In this document: piece by piece, positions 61,121 to 64,000 of the stretch
Layout: each line of letters starts with the position of its first letter
How positions within the stretch are numbered: position 1 is the stretch's first letter
Source of the DNA: Bryobacterales bacterium
GTDB taxonomy: Bacteria > Acidobacteriota > Terriglobia > Bryobacterales > Bryobacteraceae
Assembly (NCBI GenBank): GCA_020852175.1
Contig: JADZBH010000016.1
Location: forward strand, 186,001-250,000
DNA: 64,000 nucleotides
Direction of reading: 5' to 3'
Translations under genes and position numbers: made by a program
The notes under the pieces: generated by a model
Database searches by the model: none
Told to the model about the DNA's origin: nothing
Seen by the model: the letters and a program-made list of their open reading frames with translations, nothing else

Positions 61121-61298
61121 GGTAGAGGAGCGAGCGCCAATAGTAGCCCGCCGAGCGGTTCCGCGGCCAGCGGACGGCGGGGGAACGGGGCAAGCGGTAA
61201 TGCTCGCCGAAATCGTACGTGCGCGAGCCCGCGCGGACGGTTGGGGGGTCAGGTCAAATCCTGCCCACTGTCATCCGCTTCATGGATGGAGTGCTATC
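61121..61298 (+). promoter_or_regulatory. Lysine riboswitch (L-box) aptamer
   Basis: The 178-nt stretch carries the conserved L-box pieces in order: GGTAGAGGAGCGA (61121-61133), AGTAGCC (61142-61148), P2 stem CCGCCG/CGGCGG (61148-61153 with 61175-61180), GCTCGCCGAAA (61202-61212), P4 base GACGGT/ACTGTC (61236-61241 with 61267-61272), P5 CATCC/GGATG, and GGAGTGCTATCC (61288-61299). GGTAG pairs with CTATC (61294-61298) as P1. Size and order match the B. subtilis lysC aptamer. The downstream genes are a DapE-like deacylase, asd and lysC, so it represses lysine synthesis when lysine is abundant. The switch mechanism in 61299-61369 is not clear. Confidence 0.85.
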
Positions 61299-61301
61299 CG
61301 A

Positions 61302-61335
61302 GGAGAGCCGAATACCCTTCTCTCTCTTCCCTCCT
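61302..61335 (+). terminator. Possible expression platform of the lysine riboswitch
   Basis: After the aptamer, GGAGAG (61302-61307) can pair with CTCTC in the pyrimidine-rich run at 61319-61327, followed by a C/U-rich tail. This could act as a regulated terminator. A second small hairpin (GGCG/CGCC, 61346-61356) sits just before the start codon and could hide the ribosome site instead. Confidence 0.3.
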
Positions 61336-61369
61336 TCTGTGTCAGGCGATTCGCCGGGTGCGAGATTCT

Positions 61370-62377
61370 ATGCATCTGTTCGAACTGACGCGCACGCTGA
61401 TCGATATTGAATCCATCACGGACAACGAGCTGGCCGTGGGCCACTTCGTGCATAACTATCTGGCGGAGATGGCCGGGCGGTACGACGGCACGGTGGAGCG
61501 GATCGAGGTGGAACCGAACCGTTTTAACGTGCTGGCGTGTTTTGGCGCGCCGGTAGTGACGCTGTCGACGCATCTGGACACGGTGCCTCCGTTCATTCCT
61601 TCGCACGAGGACGAGGAATACATTTGGGGACGCGGCGCCTGTGACGTGAAGGGAATCATCGCGGCGATGCTGCACGCCGCCGAGCGCGTGCTGAGCGAAG
61701 GCGCGCGCGGATTGGCCCTGTTGTTCGTGGTGGGCGAGGAGCGCAACAGCGCGGGCGCGTATCACATGTCCAGGCTGGGGCGCGGATCGAAATATCTCAT
61801 CAACGGCGAGCCGACCGAATGCAAGCTGGCGCTGGGCAGCAAGGGCGCGCTGCGTTATGAGGTGGTGGCGCGGGGAAAGATGGCGCATTCGGCGTATCCG
61901 GAACTGGGCGAACCGGCCATCGAGAAATTGTTGGACGCGCTGGCGGCGCTGCGGAAGATCGAGTTGCCCGCGGACGCCGTGCTGGGCGCGGGCACGATGA
62001 ACATTGGCACCATCCAGGGAGGCCGCGCGCCGAACGTGATTTCCGACTACGCCAAGGCGGAGATTCTGATCCGCCTGGTGGACGACGGCGCCTCGACGAA
62101 GGAGGCCGTACGGGCGGCCTGCGCGGGCCTGGCCGAGCCGGTGGAGGTTTTGTGCCTGCCGGCGATCCGCATGGAGGCCGTGGAGGGAATCGAGACCACG
62201 GTGGTGAGCTACACCACCGATATTCCGGCATTCGGCGGAGCCTGGGGGCGTCCCCTGCTGCTGGGGCCGGGAACGATTCACGTGGCGCATACCAGCGAGG
62301 AGCGCGTGCCAAAGCGCGAGTTGGAAGCGGCCGTGGATCTTTATGCACACATGGTGAGGAGGTTGTTGACAGCGTGA
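61370..62377 (+). CDS. DapE/ArgE-like M20 deacylase of the lysine operon
   Basis: A 335-residue M20 amidohydrolase with the metal site His68 and Asp70 (THLDT), Asp92 (ACDVKG), Glu123/Glu124 (VGEERNS) and a late His (IHVAHTSEE), plus the GKMAHSAYPE dimerisation block. Relatives remove acyl groups from N-acyl-ornithine, N-acyl-lysine or N-succinyl-diaminopimelate. The lysine riboswitch upstream and the coupled asd and lysC genes favour the N-acyl-DAP step of lysine and cell-wall synthesis. The ATG at 61370 is the first that leaves the catalytic domain intact. The stop overlaps asd as GTGA. Confidence 0.85.
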   Translation: MHLFELTRTLIDIESITDNELAVGHFVHNYLAEMAGRYDGTVERIEVEPNRFNVLACFGAPVVTLSTHLDTVPPFIPSHEDEEYIWGRGACDVKGIIAAMLHAAERVLSEGARGLALLFVVGEERNSAGAYHMSRLGRGSKYLINGEPTECKLALGSKGALRYEVVARGKMAHSAYPELGEPAIEKLLDALAALRKIELPADAVLGAGTMNIGTIQGGRAPNVISDYAKAEILIRLVDDGASTKEAVRAACAGLAEPVEVLCLPAIRMEAVEGIETTVVSYTTDIPAFGGAWGRPLLLGPGTIHVAHTSEERVPKRELEAAVDLYAHMVRRLLTA

Positions 62378-63420
62378 GCGAACGCATTCCTGTTGGAGTC
62401 TTGGGCGCCACCGGCATGGTGGGCCAGCATTTCGTGAAGTTCCTGGCGGACCATCCGTGGTTTGAGATCCGGTTCGTGGGGGCGAGCGACCGCTCGGCGG
62501 GCAAGAAGTATAACGAGGCGACCAGTTGGCGGCTGCCGGGCGTGATGCCCCAGGCCGTGGCCAACCTGACGGTATCGGAATGCAAGCCGGGCGGCGCGCC
62601 CCCCATCGTGTTTTCGGCGATGGACGCGGCCGTGGCGACCGAAATCGAGCAGGAGTTCGCCAAGGCGGGCCACACCGTGCTGTCGAATTCGCGCAACCAC
62701 CGCATGGAGCCCGACGTGCCGCTGCTGGTGCCGGAGTTGAATTCGGATCACCTGAGCGTACTGGCGGCGCAGAAAAAGGCGCGCGGCTGGAGCGGGCAGA
62801 TCGTCACCAACCCGAACTGTTCGACGATCGTGCTGACGATGGCGCTGGGGCCGCTGGTGGGGTTCGGCATCGAGCGCGCGGTGGTGACGACGATGCAGGC
62901 CATCTCCGGCGCCGGCTATCCGGGCGTGCCCTCGATGGACATCACGGCCAACGTGGTGCCCTATATCGGCGGCGAGGAAGAAAAGATGGAGATGGAGACA
63001 CAGAAGATTCTGGGCTCCTGCGACGGGCGGGGTTTCGCGAACCACCCGATGAAGCTGAGCGCCACCTGCAACCGGGTGCCGGTGGTGGATGGCCATCTGG
63101 TTTCGGTGTCCGTGGAGCTTGCCTCGAAACCCACGGCGGAAGAGGTGCGGGCGGCGATGGAGAACTTCAGCGCCGCGCCGCAGAAACTCGGGCTGCCGAG
63201 CGCGCCCGCGCGGCCCGTCATCTACATGCCGCAGCAGGACCGTCCGCAGCCGCGGCGCGACGTGGAGCGTGAAAACGGCATGGCCGTGTTCGTGGGCCGT
63301 TTGCGGCCCTGCCCGGTGTTTGACTGGAAGTTTCTGTGCCTGGGACACAACACGGTGCGCGGCGCGGCCGGGGCATCGGTGCTGAACGCCGAACTGATGA
63401 AGGCGCAAGGCCTGGTTTAG
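62374..63420 (+). CDS. asd: Aspartate-semialdehyde dehydrogenase
   Basis: A 348-residue NADP enzyme that reduces aspartyl-4-phosphate to aspartate semialdehyde. It has the nucleotide loop GATGMVGQ (about 11-18), the catalytic cysteine in NPNCST (Cys149), and the NSRNHRM block (about 105-111) typical of the archaeal/fungal-type enzyme rather than the E. coli type. The GTG start overlaps the preceding stop by GTGA (62374-62377), so it is coupled to the DapE-like gene. Confidence 0.94.
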   Translation: MSERIPVGVLGATGMVGQHFVKFLADHPWFEIRFVGASDRSAGKKYNEATSWRLPGVMPQAVANLTVSECKPGGAPPIVFSAMDAAVATEIEQEFAKAGHTVLSNSRNHRMEPDVPLLVPELNSDHLSVLAAQKKARGWSGQIVTNPNCSTIVLTMALGPLVGFGIERAVVTTMQAISGAGYPGVPSMDITANVVPYIGGEEEKMEMETQKILGSCDGRGFANHPMKLSATCNRVPVVDGHLVSVSVELASKPTAEEVRAAMENFSAAPQKLGLPSAPARPVIYMPQQDRPQPRRDVERENGMAVFVGRLRPCPVFDWKFLCLGHNTVRGAAGASVLNAELMKAQGLV

Positions 63421-63449
63421 AACGGGCGCGGGAGGAACGGAGCGCGGCG

Positions 63450-64000
63450 ATGATTGTCATGAAGTTTGGCGGCAGTTCGGTGGAGTCGGCCGAGGCGATC
63501 GGCCGCGTGGTGTCGATCGTGGAGGCGCGGCTGGAGCGGCGTCCCGTGGTGGTGGTGTCGGCGATGGGCAAGACCACGAACCGGCTGCTGGAGTGCGCGC
63601 GGCTGGCCGTCGAGGGCGGGCGCGAGGAGGCTTTGGCGAAGCTGGCCGGGCTGCGCGAGTTTCATCACGCCGAATCGCCGGAGGAGGTGCGCGGCGCGAT
63701 TGACGCGCACTTCGACGAACTGGCGGAACTGTTGCGCGGGCTGTCGGTGCTGGGCGAGATGACGCCGCGTTCGGTGGACGCCATTTCGGCGTTTGGCGAG
63801 CGGATGTCGAGCCTTGTGGTGGCGGCGGCGTTCCGGCAGCGGGGCATCGCGGCGTCGCACCTGGACGCGCGCGAGATGATCGTCACCGACGACCGGCACA
63901 CGCAGGCGGCGCCGCAGTATGCCGAAACCTATGAGCGGCTGGCGGCGCGGCTGCCCGTGCTGGCGGCGCGCGGCGTGGTGGTGATGGGCGGCTTTATCGG
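63450..64000 (+). CDS. lysC: Aspartate kinase (3' end outside window)
   Basis: The first 183 codons of an aspartokinase: the amino-acid-kinase signature VMKFGGSSV (about 3-11), VVVVSAMGKTTNRLL and the SAFGERMSS block are visible; the ACT regulatory domains would lie beyond the window. It phosphorylates aspartate at the head of the lysine/threonine/methionine pathway. GGAGG lies 14 nt before the ATG, which is longer than usual. Third gene of the lysine riboswitch operon. Whether it is monofunctional cannot be seen here. Confidence 0.9.
   Translation, partial: MIVMKFGGSSVESAEAIGRVVSIVEARLERRPVVVVSAMGKTTNRLLECARLAVEGGREEALAKLAGLREFHHAESPEEVRGAIDAHFDELAELLRGLSVLGEMTPRSVDAISAFGERMSSLVVAAAFRQRGIAASHLDAREMIVTDDRHTQAAPQYAETYERLAARLPVLAARGVVVMGGFI

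Noticed and set aside
61246-61266. CAGG-TCAAAT-CCTG hairpin that looks like a tRNA T-arm
   Set aside because: The loop has six rather than seven bases and there is no acceptor, D or anticodon arm; the element is the upper part of P4 of the lysine riboswitch.

Overview
The window looks like chromosomal DNA of a Gram-negative, aerobic, heterotrophic member of the Acidobacteriota, most likely the Bryobacterales/Solibacter group. This is inference from gene content and codon use, not from a marker-gene comparison. The evidence is high GC, LpxC (lipid A), haem A synthesis, a Ccm-type cytochrome c maturation locus, a PSCyt/PSD1 plus DUF1501 pair, many exported proteins with twin-arginine leaders, and secreted sulfatase and glycoside hydrolases. 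Coding density is high, and many neighbouring genes share ATGA, GTGA or TAATG junctions. No rRNA, tRNA, CRISPR array, insertion sequence or phage gene was found.

Layout. 0-3.9 kb: end of a beta-propeller gene, DUF423 membrane protein, chemoreceptor, esterase, small protein. 3.9-6.8 kb (minus): ctaA-ctaB-Sco-DUF420 for haem A and cytochrome oxidase assembly, with a sigma70-like promoter. 6.9-12.3 kb: secreted tandem VOC protein and the PSCyt/PSD1 + DUF1501 pair. 12.3-16.2 kb: PaaK/LuxE-like adenylating protein, an aldehyde-dehydrogenase-fold reductase and a GT4 glycosyltransferase. 16.2-22.2 kb (minus): TPR protein, ECF sigma/anti-sigma unit, GT87 membrane protein, Ycf46-like AAA ATPase. 22.3-25.7 kb: kinase-less PAS protein, MerR-TPR protein, bicupin. 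25.75-35.4 kb: AraD1/GguC protein, LacI repressor, then a tightly coupled operon (Na+/sugar symporter, small membrane protein, galK, galT, sulfatase, DUF4965 protein) behind a promoter with a LacI-type operator at 27840-27851.

35.4-39.6 kb (minus): polA, lipoprotein cyclophilin, GDPD. 39.4-41.4 kb: a 525-bp gene-free stretch with an AT-rich end, then a cysteine-rich secreted protein and a secreted propeller-like protein. 41.5-46.5 kb: lpxC (apparently with a CTG start), CDP-alcohol phosphotransferase, two membrane proteins, MsbA-like exporter: an envelope lipid group. 46.6-50 kb: coupled GH51-like and GH2 enzymes. 50-57.9 kb (minus): ccmE-F-H-(CcmI-like)-(secreted protein)-ccmA-B-C-D followed by an exported ManD-like dehydratase; CcmE has cysteine in place of the usual haem-binding histidine. 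58-61 kb: M20 peptidase and HtrA protease. 61.1-64 kb: a lysine riboswitch followed by a DapE-like deacylase, asd and lysC (cut by the window end), i.e. a lysine-regulated aspartate/DAP pathway operon.

The most notable observations are the lysine riboswitch, the LpxC reading frame without an AUG/GUG/UUG start, the CX3Y-type CcmE, the cysteine-rich secreted pair, the LuxE/LuxC-like reductase pair, and eight genes with a TANNNT element 6-10 nt before the start codon, which suggests leaderless transcription.
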